64,000 nucleotides of DNA from Hysterangium stoloniferum (taxonomy: Eukaryota > Basidiomycota > Agaricomycetes > Hysterangiales > Hysterangiaceae). The notes below the pieces were generated by a model, which worked only from the letters and a program-made list of their open reading frames with translations, did no database searches and was not told the origin of the DNA. The stretch covers positions 124,001 through 188,000 of the forward strand of contig WHVD01000015.1 in assembly GCA_015178975.1 (NCBI GenBank), read 5' to 3'. This document shows positions 11,899-22,012 of this stretch, one piece after another; the first letter of the stretch is position 1; every line of letters starts with the position of its first letter. Position numbers and translations under genes: made by a program.

Positions 11899-13412
11899 CT
11901 AAAGTCCTACAAGATATGAATGGGAGTCTATCTCTGCAAGAACAATTCATAGGGAACTTAAGAAAGCTGGAATGAAGGCTGTGGTGAAGAGGAAAAGGCT
12001 GGACTTTGCATTGGCACACAAGAACTGGTCTCTGGAGGACTGGAAGAGGGTTGTTTAGTCAGATGAGACTAAAATCAATCATTTGGGGTCAGATGGGAGG
12101 AAGTGGGTGTGGAAAAAGGCAGGAGAGGGGCTCAGTGATAGGCTAGTTGAGGACACAGTCAAGTTTGGAGGGGGGAATCTGATGTTCTGGGGTTGTATGT
12201 TCTGGGAAGGACCAGGATATGCCATCAGGATTGATGGGAGGATGGATGCTGAACTTTATGTTAGCATTTTGGAGGATGAACTTCAAGAATCTCTCAAGCA
12301 TTACAAGAAGAAGACTGGGGATATTGCCTTCCAGCAAGACAATGATCCCAAACACAAGAGCAAGAAGACCACCAATTGGCTTAATGGCAGTGATTTCGAT
12401 GTCATGATATGGCCCCCTCAATCTGCTGATCTTAATCCAATTGAACACCTTTGGCATTACCTCAAGAAGAGGCTACTAGAGTATGAAGTGGAGCCTAGGA
12501 GTATTCAGGAGTTATGGGAAAGGGTCCAGACAGAATGGGAGAGGATTCCTGCTTCTACTTGTCAAAATTTGATAGAGAGTATGCCTAGAAGGATTGCAGC
12601 TGTCTTGGATGCCAAGGGGGGTTACACCAAGTACTAGATTATATGAGTTGTATTGGATTATATATATACCAGGGACAAAACTGTTCCAAGGAGATTGCAT
12701 TAGTATTTGATTTATAGTTTGATGACAAATAATGCTTATGTCATAGAATTCTTAGGGTATATAGTCAACATACATGACTACCTAAATTAAAAATTTTAGG
12801 ACAATTGGTTAAGTACTCATTGAGTTATTCAACATTCTTTGACATATAAAAAATCATTGGAACAGTTTTGTCCCCCACTGTACAATAAAAATGAAGATCA
12901 ACACAGCTCAATTGACTGGTGGGCCAAAATACTAAGAGTTGTAAGGTAAGAGTTCACAGCTTGCTGAAGAATGTCTTTGAGAGTGGAGGAAAGAGATGGA
13001 GGACTAGTAGAGGGTGATCTAAGTCATTTTTTGAACTGGAGAATTGTAGCATATATGAAGAAGATTTTATACTACAATGAGATGGATGACTGGAGGGCCA
13101 ATCAAGGAAGTGAAGGGTGAAATCAGTCATAGGAAATCGATGACAAGGTGGGGAGACTAAATGTAAAGTACTAAACAATACTAAAATGGTCTGAGGTGGC
13201 AAATAAGATGTATGTATACAGGGAGATGGTGATGGGAGAGTGAACAGGATGGAGATGGAATGGAAGGCTAAAAGGGTCAAAACTATAATGAAAACAAGTG
13301 TCAGGAGCACCACAGGTGGTGATACTGTGGGTGGGGGTTCTGGTAGTGAAATGACGAAGGGTATTGAGTCCAAAACAGGTTGTGGGGATCTGAAATGATG
13401 GGGATCCTAACA

Positions 13413-13936
13413 GTGGACTGAAATGTTAGGGTTGTATCCTTTGTTCACAAAGAAGGGAGAAATACTAGTGGTGGCATTTGGGACATTATTATAGGCAAAT
13501 TCAGCAAGGGGCATGAGGTCTGACCAATTGTCCTGTAGTTGCAATAGATATGAAGATATTATTCCAATGCTTGATTGACTCACTTGGCCTGTCTGTCACC
13601 ATATCAAGGACAGTACCAAGTGTCATGAAAAGTGGGAGATGAATTCAGAGCCCCAATCTGACATGACATGTGTCAGAATGCTGTGTTTCAAGAAAACATG
13701 GATAATGAATAGTTTTTCAAGTTCTTGGGATAATTGTGTTGTGTAGGTATAAAAATACTTTGTGTAGTGAATCTGTCAACAACAACTAAGATGGAGGTGA
13801 AGGACTGTAAGATAGGGAGGTGCTCAATGAAATCCATGGAAAGTGAGTTCCATGGAAGCTTCAGGATGGGGAGTTGCTTTAATAGACCATAGGGTTTGTG
13901 TCTCTGGGCTTTGGATCACATACAGGTGGTGCAAGA
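13413..13936 (-). pseudogene. Inverted gypsy integrase core (gypsy 1)
   Basis: Read on the minus strand from 13936 downward, mixed frames give SCTTC, HKPYGLLKQLP, SLSMDFIEHLP, TSILVVVDRF, then PLAEFAYNNVPNATTS and NKGYNPNISVHPE. That is the zinc-binding end and catalytic core of a Ty3/gypsy integrase. Flanking gypsy segments (to 9942 and from 13937) are on the plus strand, and their text joins this block at both borders (LVKS / SCTTC and DLASA / FITDLDKLHH). The block is therefore an in-place inversion rather than a separate element. Confidence 0.8.
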
Positions 13937-14955
13937 GTTCATAACTGATCTAGACAAACTCCACCACAACCTCCAGCAGTCCATACTCAACGCTCAGGCA
14001 TTTACCCAGAAATTAGCAGGCTACTGATATTTACAAGTACCTGACTTCAAAATTGGTGACCAAGTTTTTGTTAAAGCTGAGTTCTTTCAGACTACCCAAC
14101 CTACAAAAAGCTTGCTGAAAAGTACCTCAGCCCATATGAGATTATTGCACAAGCTAGCATGTATTCATTCACCCTTTGGCTTCCTGATGCCATGTGTGTA
14201 GTACATCCAGTCTTCCATGTCTCTGTATTGGAACTGGCCATGCCAAATACCATCCCTGATTGCATCCAACCTCCTCCCCCACCTGTCATTGTCAATGGGG
14301 AGCCTGAATTTGAACAAAATATTCAAGGTAATCTTCAACAATTATTCAATCTGCATTCAACCAAAACTTCAAGTCAACTACTATTCAACATCTTTGACAT
14401 CCTCAAAAAACATTTGACAAACATTTGACTTGTCTCATTTCAATGTCATATATGATTTCATTCTTAGGTCATAGTATAATCATAGTCAGATGAAGAAAAG
14501 GGCAACAATAAGAGCAAAGAGAATCAGTCAGAAAATCCCTCTATTGTACATTAGTTGTCTGTGTTATTAATCTAGTCTCAATCTTCTCTTTCATAATCAT
14601 TGTAACCTTTCAACACATTTATCTGTGAGCATTTATGACTGGTATTAGCCTCTTATTCATTGACAGGACAAATCAATACTTCATCAAATAAAACTTCAGT
14701 ATTCAGTATAGTAGAGTATATTTCAATTAATATTCAACTTTATTGAAGAAATTTTATTTCATGTCAGCTGTTCTAGACTCCAAAATCAATCACAGGTGAC
14801 ATGCCTGCAAGTTACCTAGTTAAGTGGTCTGGCTATGAAGGTACAGATGAAGAAACATCTTAGATCCTAGCCACTGAACTTGGAAACACACCTAACGTTG
14901 TTCTAGACTTTCATACTGAAAATCTGGGCAAGCTGGGACCTCTTTCAACCATCTA
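13937..14955 (+). pseudogene. Gypsy 1 integrase C-terminus and chromodomain, interrupted
   Basis: Plus-strand frames give FITDLDKLHHNL, DFKIGDQVFVKAEFF, SFTLWLPDAMCVVHPVFHV and IPDCIQPPPPPVIVNG, the C-terminal integrase region of chromodomain-containing gypsy elements. At 14315 the text breaks off into repeat X and resumes at about 14770 with VLDSKI and the chromodomain remnant (YEGTDEET, then LELGNT-like sequence) up to about 14955. Chromodomains in these elements direct integration to marked chromatin. Many stops; not functional. Confidence 0.8.
14315..14769 (+). repeat. Repeat X, copy 3, inserted in the gypsy chromodomain
   Basis: About 455 bp of AT-rich sequence separates GEPEFE from the chromodomain start in gypsy 1, so its limits are set by the interrupted gene. 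Its right half matches repeat X at 3243-3352, ending CATGTCAG. No terminal inverted repeat or clear target duplication was found. Confidence 0.55.
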
Positions 14956-15013
14956 ACTACCCTCATTGAGCCTAATACTTTTCCCTGGACTCACTTCATC
15001 CTTCCCTGTTGCC

Positions 15014-15828
15014 TGTTAGGGTACGTACACGGCAGGTCTCCAGAGAAACCCGCAGAATATCTGGTAGGACTTGGCTTCAGCTTATAGGCTGCACCCTCGC
15101 TAGATCGTGTTGTCCAATTTCAGACAGGTGGACGGGAATCCCAGGGAGTCCGGGCAGGGGTCATGGGTTGAGGGGTCATAGGTTGGAGGTCATGGGTCAT
15201 GAGTCGAGATAGGTAAGAGAGATAGATGTGCCGGAGCCCGTGGGCTCCGACTAGTGTGAGCGGTGTAATTCAAGTAGGAGTTTAGAGCGGAAATGTATTA
15301 GATTACTGGGGGGAATCTAAGCCAATTTTCTGACTGGATTGTATGTACAATATCTGCCAGTTTAAATAGACCGTGGAGTGAATGTCATACTGAATCCAGT
15401 AATGATGAAATGAAATGAGCAAAACATAAAACGGGAATAGTAAATACCAAATTTGGTGTTAGGAACGGGACAGAATGGAGCGGAGTCCGAATAGTGACAA
15501 ATCATAAACCATAATGGGAAACAGAGCGGAAGTGGAGTCCAAATCATGACAGGTCATTTGACTAAAATGGGAACAGGGCTCTGTTAGAGGGATGACGGGT
15601 TTTCTGAGCAGGGTCCGGTGACTGACACACGGGATGAGGTCGGATATAGACAGAGATGAAGTCCAGTGGGTTTTCTGGTGACTGAAACACAATGTAATGA
15701 AGTCAAACGTAGACAAGTCTGATGTACGGAGTCCGGTGGGAATTCCAGTAAACTGATAATGGGTGCATATAGGGCGTGGGTGCGTATAAGTTAGTGCCTG
15801 GAGTCCGGCAGGATTTCCGGTCGTAACA
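15014..15828 (-). repeat. Solo LTR1 in the gypsy 1 3' region
   Basis: An 815-bp unit begins TGTTAGGGTACGTACAC and ends GGTCGTAACA. It is flanked by a perfect TTGCC duplication (15009-15013 and 15829-15833). It retains more CG sites than the copies at 3440 and 4811, so it is probably younger. Confidence 0.9.
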
Positions 15829-15927
15829 TTGCCCCATGTCTCTTCATGTTTTCTACCTTTTCATATGAGTTTTCCAATGTCACTTTCTGGGAGGGTCTTG
15901 AAGGGTCTCAGCCTAATGGGAGAATAC

Positions 15928-16463
15928 TGTTAGGATCCCAGTCATTCGGCCCCCTGCAACCTCATTCTACCCTCCCCACCCTCTGGCATCCCACCATTGG
16001 TACCCCCAACCATGGTGTCACCACCCACAGTGCCCCAACACTTGGTTCACTATGGTTTTCCCTTTTTGTCAGACCATCCCATCTCCATCTTGATGCTGTC
16101 CTGTCACCCATTCTACTTGTAAATGTTATTTACTACCTCATACCCTCTAGAATACTTCTATGTACTACATTGCATGTGGTTCTAGTCTGATCCTTACCCC
16201 TTCCCATGCTTTTTTTGACCTGTCACTGCCTCCTGCTTCCTTGATCAGCCCTCCACTCATCCATTACACCTTTGTATGTATAAAGTTCCCACCATGTATG
16301 CTACTACTCTTCAGTTCTAATATCAACTTAGATTACCCCTATTTAGTCTTCAGTCTTCATACTCCCTCTCTAATACCCTCCAATGTGTTGTCAGCAAGCT
16401 ACAACCCTCTGCCTTACAACCCTTAGCATATTGGCCCTCCAGTTGAGTGAGCTAAGTGTGATC
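15928..16463 (+). repeat. 3' LTR (LTR2) of gypsy 1, truncated
   Basis: Starts TGTTAGGATCCCAG directly after gypsy 1's 3' tail and a purine-rich tract (AATGGGAGAATAC), as a 3' LTR should. It contains a TATAAAG box near 16279-16285 and matches 51108-52353 in the same direction. It is cut off at about 16463 inside the GAGCTAAGTGT segment, where copia gag sequence begins on the minus strand. Confidence 0.75.
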
Positions 16464-16603
16464 ACATCACTGAGGTGTTGTAAGGCATGCTTCACAGCAG
16501 CAATCCATAGTTCCTTACCCTGTATGTCACCTTTCTTCATGGTTAGGAAGTGGCAGTGGAGAGTGAGGCAAGATGCAATCCACAGGCAACATGTATGTAC
16601 TTG

Positions 16604-17061
16604 TGTTAAGAACAGAAGTTCTGAGTCAATATTCTGATTGCTTAGTAGCTACATTACAGCAGGTTTATATACGAGTTATCAGTGTCTAGAAAATACTATG
16701 TAACTAAAGGAAGAGTGGAAATGCCCCAATGACAAATAAACTTGACCAAGAACAGGAAGGTTACAATAAAGTCAGAGGCCATGAATAACCAAGGGTGATA
16801 ACTATGAAAAAGGAAACAGTCCACGGTATATACGGGCATAGGTGAGACATAGAATAAACAGATCATCAAAGGATAAAGGGACATATCAGAGTATCACCAG
16901 ATAGTATAAGTATAATTTGACAGGGGCCATAGCAGGGGTTGATTGCTGTGAGGGTGTACATCAGTGTCAGGTTTACCGATGGTGGCTGATACAAAGACAT
17001 GACAATAACTTGAGGTGATAGTGTCATCTGGTTATCTTCAGGTTGCGACATGGTTGTAACA
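16604..17061 (-). repeat. Solo LTR3 (short form) with target duplication
   Basis: Begins TGTTAAGAACAG and ends GGTTGTAACA. A perfect ACTTG duplication flanks it (16599-16603 and 17062-17066). It matches the right-hand 450 bp of the longer LTR3 at 17885 but lacks that copy's left part with the shared LTR motif. The TATATAA box reads on the minus strand near 16670. Confidence 0.83.
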
Positions 17062-17093
17062 ACTTGGCACAAATTTTCCCAAGAGATGACACA

Positions 17094-17456
17094 CTGGAGG
17101 CATCCCAAGGTTTTTGGAGTTGAAAACCCTTCTGAAAAACCTACTATTAAATTTTCTGAGAATTCTTTGAACTGATAAATTAATTGGAAATTTTAAGTTT
17201 TAGTAGGATTTTCCAAACTGGAAATCATTCTGAAAACTTTAAATATTTGTATTAGAAAATCTGAGGAAACATCATCAGTCAGAGTTTCATGATACAAATT
17301 TTCAAGGTTTTCAGATATAATTTCCCACTTTGGAAAATCCTACTGAAACTTGAAATTTTTAAACAATTTATCAGTTCAAAGAATTCTTAGAAAAGTTGGC
17401 CAAATATTAGGATTTTTGGAAGATTTTCAAACTCTCAAAACATTGGGGTGCCTCCA
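17094..17456. mobile_element. Foldback MITE, 363 bp, nearly palindromic
   Basis: Begins CTGGAGGCATCCCAAGG and ends with the near-complement TTGGGGTGCCTCCAG. Inverted similarity extends about 150 bp inward; for example GAATTCTTTGAACTGATAAA at about 17160 is repeated inverted at about 17368. There is no ORF. It interrupts the copia gag text, which defines both ends. A clear target duplication was not found, so the superfamily is unassigned. Confidence 0.8.
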
Positions 17457-18581
17457 GTAACAGGATCATTTTCATGGAGGTGAGGGATTTATTCCAGTTT
17501 TATGCCAAGAATAAGTTCTGACTGTGCAAGTTGTTGTTTTTTAATAAACATGCAGATCAATTTTGAAGAGGGTGAACCAGGTGGTTGAGTTTCTGAATTG
17601 TTGATGATGTCCCACACATCCTTGCAAGTGAGGAGCATCTTCATGTAAACACACCATGTGCTATAGTTCTCCTCCCCTAGTTTTTGAAAATGGTCCTCAT
17701 TTCCCATTTTGGATAAGTGAGTGATGCCAATTTGGAATAGTGGAAAAATGAAAAAGGAAAAAGTAATAGACCAAAGTAATACTGTGGAGCCCTTCCCACA
17801 AAAATCAATGTAATGCCCTGGAGCCCTTCCTGTGCAAATACTGTGGCTTCTATGTATGCCTGTTTAGAACTGAAAACTGACTAATGTCGGTGGCCGACAG
17901 GGACCGATCGGAAGGACTTGGCTTCAGCTTATGTGCTGTGCCCTCACAAATATCCGTAGGGTGTCCTTAAATTTCGGGCGGGTGAAGACTAATCCTAATG
18001 AGTACCTTTCGGCGTGATACCGATTGGAATCGAAGGACAAGTCGAGCGTCGGGCCAAGGGGTCGGGGCTGGGAGTGGGCGAGCGCACGCGAAGGCGGATG
18101 GGGGGATTCTTAGTATGAGACTGATACAGGCGTATGAGGGTATTCTGAGTCAATATTCTGATTGCCTGGTGACTACAACTACAGCGGGTTCATATACAAG
18201 TAACAGGTGTCTGGAAAATACTAATGGGGAGAAGGGCGGAACACGGTATTAACAATAAGCTTGACTAGGAACGGGAAGTTTATGATTAGTTCGGAGGCCG
18301 ATGATAACTGAGAGCGGGATTACGATAAAAGGAAATAGTTCAAGGACTACAAATATAGATAGACATATGTGAAACATAAGATTGAACAGATCAACATAAT
18401 AAAGGGGACGTATCAAAGTTTGACCAGACAATACGAGTTATTTTGACGTGGGCATAAACGGAGTTTGATCTTCGCGAAAACATTCGTCAGCTTCGGGGCC
18501 GATGGTTTCCAAGATGGTGACTTGAAACGTTGACAAGTGGCGATAACCTCGGGACCGATAGGGTTGCGACACGGTCGTAAC

Positions 18582-19484
18582 TAGTGGTTTGCAAGGCCGG
18601 GCCCAAAGCCCGAAAGCCCCGGCTGCCGAGCCCTCAAAGCCCGAGCCGAGCCGAGCCTTCACACAAGGCTCAGGCGGCCCAAGGGCTCAGCCCAGGATTT
18701 TGAAAGCCTGAGCCGAGCCCTTGGGCCCGGGCTTTTAGTCATACATCCTGGTGCTCCACTTGATGACACGCAAAGTCGGGATCTTGCTTCGTGAACTATC
18801 AGATGATGAAGATAATGTAGACACACATATACAGAATGCTCACACTGACCCAAATGACCCATGGCGCGAAGACTTCAAGGGCTACTTACATTCAAGGGAT
18901 GAACTTGGGACCATGACAATTGTCGAATGGTGGGGGGTATGGATGTGTCTTGTATAGTATTGTATACTGTATGTGATATACTCATGCTGTCATCACAGTG
19001 GAATTCAACCAGGTACCCAGTCTGGGCCTCACTAGCTCAGGACTACCTTCCTGTCATAGCATCATCTGTCTCTAGTGAACGTGCATTTTCGTCAGCTGGA
19101 ATAACTATCATCAAATGTCACAGTTCCTCAAGTGCCTCCATCGCCGAGAACTGATCTACCGAGAAGAACCAAGCACAATCTTGGAGTGTGTTGAGGGGAG
19201 TGGGCAGCCTGGGAGCTGGGATGACTTTGTTGGAGACCTTGAAGATGATGAGGGCTTTGAGGATTTAGATGATGAGGAGGTTTTTGTTCAAAGTGTTGTG
19301 TAGGTACAACATCAGAGAAATTCGACACATTTTGCCCTCTAGAGCCGCGGCCTGAGCCTAAGCCGAGCCCGAGCCGAGCCTGAGCCCTCTACCTGGGCTC
19401 AGCTCGAGGTTTAGGAAAGCCCGAGCCCTACTAAGCCGAGCCCAAGCCGGGGTTTTGAGCCGAGCCGGGCCCTGCAAACCACTA
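18582..19484 (+). mobile_element. Deleted hAT element, 903 bp, 8-bp target duplication
   Basis: Begins TAGTGGTTTGCAAGGCCGGG and ends CCGGGCCCTGCAAACCACTA. The perfect 8-bp duplication GTCGTAAC (18574-18581 and 19485-19492) is diagnostic of hAT. Both subterminal regions are packed with GCCGAGCC / GGCTCGGC-type repeats, typical transposase-binding arrays. Only the C-terminal transposase region remains inside, so it is non-autonomous. Confidence 0.93.
18751..19303 (+). pseudogene. hAT transposase C-terminal remnant (dimerisation region)
   Basis: Contains RDELGTMTIVEWWG, a plausible 62-bp intron (18937-18998, GT-AG), then STRYPVWASLAQDYLPV and ASSVSSERAFSSAGITI, the hallmark of the hAT C-terminal dimerisation domain. 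After this an internal deletion removes the usual basic segment, and the frame shifts to LKCLHRRELIYREEPSTIL with an acidic tail ending at 19303. The DDE core is absent, so it cannot transpose on its own. Confidence 0.85.
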
Positions 19485-19493
19485 GTCGTAACA

Positions 19494-20599
19494 ATGCCCT
19501 TCTATGCTGCCACCTAAAAAGGGTACAACAAGTAACCACTAAAAGGGATAAATCTTTGCAGTGACAAATCCGGACAATATGTCTGTAAGACCTATAACCT
19601 GTTGAAGCAGAGGGGGGGGGGGTATAAGTCAGTACATGAACAAAAGCATTATGTATTACTAAGCTACTGTACAGGACTAGGCAGCTTAGCACAAAATAAA
19701 GTGACCCACAAGTGTAATTGCATCGAGATTACTGCCCAACAGCTAAAATTTCAACACTTTATTGATATTTAGACAAATTGGATACCACCACAACATATGT
19801 ACATAGTAGAAGGAGAGGAGTGAACTGCCCTTAGAGAGGTGGGTGTTTCATCACCATTTCCCACAGAATTTTGAAGTTGTCACATGATAATTCACTAATA
19901 GTATTAAAAAATATATACAAAACTCCAAGGTGATTGGTCAACATTTGAAGAAGCTATGAGTGCAATTTTCATATTTCCGGGTACTCTAGCACGCGCCTTA
20001 CGTAATGCAAACCCTGTTGTGAAAGAGTGACTGACCCCCGGCATAATGGCGCGCCTTAACTGATCAATTTCTCGATTGCATCAGCTGCAATGTGCCAGAT
20101 CATGGAGACATCTACTGAGAGTTGAATTTCCCAGTGGTCTAAATAAGAATAAGTATAGTAACCGCCACAGGAATTTTGGTGGATATAATCAAATTGCTAA
20201 AATGGCTCTCGACCAGAATGTACTGTACTAACAACCGTAGCAGTACAAGATGAACCTCGTTCTCGAGAAATCTCCTTATGTGGCAATTTCTAGTGAATGA
20301 ACATACTAGGCATACTTCAAATAGTTATAATGTGATCGTGGCTTCAATCAGCCCCTATTGGCGATCAGCCATTTCACAAACCCTTAAAAGGTTCGCATGC
20401 CTAATCACTATAACAGCCTTTACAGATACAATTCTGAAGATTTATTGAACAGATGAGGCGCGCCGAATGCTGTCATAGTATTACGGTGCCATGGTTTACC
20501 AAGTGCTGAGTAATGATACCCCATGCCCGTCATATCCTATAGCTTTTCCAGCTCTTAAATATACTTGCCCTCATTCTTCCCACTATCTTCTCAAACACC
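19494..20599. other. Intergenic region upstream of the opsin gene
   Basis: No gene recognised. It contains a run of G at about 19611-19622. The last 60 bases before the opsin ATG are pyrimidine-rich (CTCATTCTTCCCACTATCTTCTC), as is common for fungal start regions, with an AAATATA element near 20556. Confidence 0.4.
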
Positions 20600-21791
20600 A
20601 TGAGCACGACCGTCTCCTGTCATAAACCGAAGCACTGCCCGAGCCACCCTCCAACCATACCTCGTCCGGAGCCTATTCCATATTTATCACACATTGACAG
20701 ATATGGAATAAATACGCTTTGGATAGGATTTGTTATTTTCTTGGTGGCCACGATACTGATGATGGGAATGGCCGTTCGCCACGATAGAAGGCATAGGACA
20801 TTCCATCTTATTACTATGGTGATTACTCTCGTTGCGACCGTAAGTACCCCCCTTATAGAAGATTTCTTTCCTGTTACTAGTAACAAGCATTGTTTTGCAG
20901 CTGAGTTATTACGCGATGGCTATTGGATCCGGCGCTGTTTACGTTAGTTTGGGCCTCTTCAGGATTCACGAGCAGGAAACGATGTTTTTACGCCAGGTCT
21001 TCTGGGCAAGGTAATCGCTCTTTAATCGTTTTCCCAGTATGACTAAATATGCAACCCTCAGGCACGTTGACTGGGCTATTACAACTCCATTGATCCTTCT
21101 CGACCTTGCTCTACTGGCTGGTCTTCCCTGGCTTGATATAGTCTGCCTATTGGTGGCAGATGAAGCATGGGTACTCTCAGGAATGTTTTCCGTTCTTCAC
21201 CCAGGACGCTCAGCGTGAGTGCTCTCAACAGCTTGTTATTATATCTGTTACACCTGCTAAACCATCACGCTCTTTAGTGGTAAATGGGGGTGGTATCTCT
21301 TTAGCTGGTTGTTCCTCCTGTATGTCATGTATAAACTCCTCGGGCATGGGAGACGATGTATGTAATCTTCGTCATGTTTTTTTTTTTGGTATACTAAATT
21401 TTTTGATATAATCGTCGAAAGGTGCGAAGTTACAGCAAAGCAGTACATCTAGCCTGTACACTCAACTTGCGATATACACCACTGTCTTATGGGTAATGTA
21501 CCCTATATTCTCCGGACTTGGCGAAGCTTCAGGCGTTATCCCGGCGAACGGGGAAACAGTTATATTAACTATCCTTGATGTTCTAACGAAGGTCGGGTTT
21601 GGTTTATGGCTCTTGCTCGCACACAAACATGACGAGGGTGAGCATGGAGGGACTCTTGCCGTTTATTGGACCGAAGTTAGAGGTTCAGGCGCCGAAGTAG
21701 GTGCCATTCAATTGCCTGTAAGTTTAAAATGCCAAACCACAAGATGTATCGTCGACATCTCACACTTTTTTTTAAGGGGGAAGGCGCTTGA
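20600..21791 (+). CDS. Microbial-type (fungal) opsin, light-driven ion pump candidate
   Basis: A seven-helix retinal protein of the bacteriorhodopsin superfamily. Proposed exons are 20600-20839, 20901-21010, 21062-21214, 21278-21361, 21444-21717 and 21777-21791; phases agree throughout and give 291 residues ending GEGA. Helix C reads RQVFWARHVDWAITTPLILLDLAL and holds both carboxylates equivalent to bacteriorhodopsin Asp85 and Asp96. Helix F has LWVMYPI. Helix G has LDVLTKVGFG, with the Asp212 and Schiff-base Lys216 equivalents. These residues fit a retinal-binding proton pump rather than an ORP-type protein lacking the Lys (family knowledge; activity is inferred). No frameshift is seen. The fourth donor could instead be GTATGT at 21358, but phase favours 21362. 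It converges on the S10 gene about 220 bp downstream. Confidence 0.9.
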
Positions 21792-22012
21792 AGGCATCGA
21801 CACGAGTGAAATGTTCGCACTGTACTGTTACAGACCATGTTGTAGATAAGATTCTTGAGATAAAACTGAAATATTCATTCGTCTGTTATTTATTAGGGAT
21901 AAAGTCAACCGAAAATTCATGAGCACTAAATTTTCAATGGACACTTCGATCCGAGTCCAAATCACGTATGAAGCGAGCACACATGGCCCTTCTCACGCCC
22001 GTTGGTCTAAAT

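Larger units (their letters stand above)
10501..12637 (+). pseudogene. Tc1 transposase (DD34E), element B, split
   Basis: The 5' part (10555-10764) encodes an HTH-like region with DKGKSAHEVAATTGHSVS and SRIHSKHSSSLSKAAGGHPC. The LTR mini-element then interrupts, and the protein resumes at 11904. Upstream of the catalytic core a TAG replaces the usual Trp codon just before SDETKIN (12057-12059), and there are frame changes near 11905-11990. From 12083 to 12637 the frame is open for 184 codons with GGGNLMFWGCM, QQDNDPKH and NPIEHLW; Asp and Glu are 34 residues apart. It shares the GGYTKY end with element A. Confidence 0.9.
10178..12880 (+). mobile_element. Tc1/mariner element B, interrupted by a copia mini-element
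   Basis: Begins CAGTGGGGGACAAAAC and ends GTTTTGTCCCCCACTG, with TA on both sides (10176-10177 and 12881-12882). The inverted repeats are about 210 bp, each with inner copies of the tip sequence (near 10370-10390 and 12671-12690), the same design as element A. It is 2703 bp because a 1134-bp LTR element with its own target duplication sits inside the transposase gene. Without that it would be close to 1.57 kb. Confidence 0.92.
9972..13412 (-). repeat. Solo LTR2 (gypsy LTR) with a Tc1 nested inside
   Basis: Reads TGTTAAGATCTAAGC to GGGATCCTAACA on the plus strand. The sense direction is taken as minus because the LTRs attached to gypsy genes at 15928 and 51108 read TGTTAGGATC first. A perfect 5-bp duplication GTGGA flanks it (9967-9971 and 13413-13417). 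Without the Tc1 at 10178-12880 it is about 740 bp. It lies inside the inverted integrase core, so it arrived after or independently of the inversion. Confidence 0.87.
16464..17740 (-). pseudogene. Copia gag remnant split by LTR3 and a MITE
   Basis: The minus strand from 17707 reads FQKLGEENYSTWCVYM, LLTCKDVWDIINNSETQPPG and QQLAQSELILGI, a copia gag N-terminus. The text HLHENDPV stops at the MITE (17456) and continues at 17093 as ISWENLCQV. It is broken again by LTR3 (17061-16604) and continues at 16598 with HFLTMKKGDIQGKELWIAAVKHALQHLSDV. Both insertions therefore entered an existing gag copy. Stops and shifts are present, and no pol is attached. Confidence 0.75.
17885..19493 (-). repeat. 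LTR3 (long form), broken by a hAT element
   Basis: Begins TGTCGGTGGCCGACAG at 17885. The LTR end GTCGTAAC-A is split by the hAT insertion at 18582-19484, leaving only the final A (19493) beyond the duplicated octamer. The LTR is therefore about 700 bp without the insert. It carries the shared motif GGACTTGGCTTCAGCTTAT at 17914. No 5-bp duplication could be recognised at its outer ends. Confidence 0.75.

Noticed and set aside
17998-18252. 84-codon frame as a small gene
   Set aside because: It lies entirely inside LTR3 and has no family resemblance.
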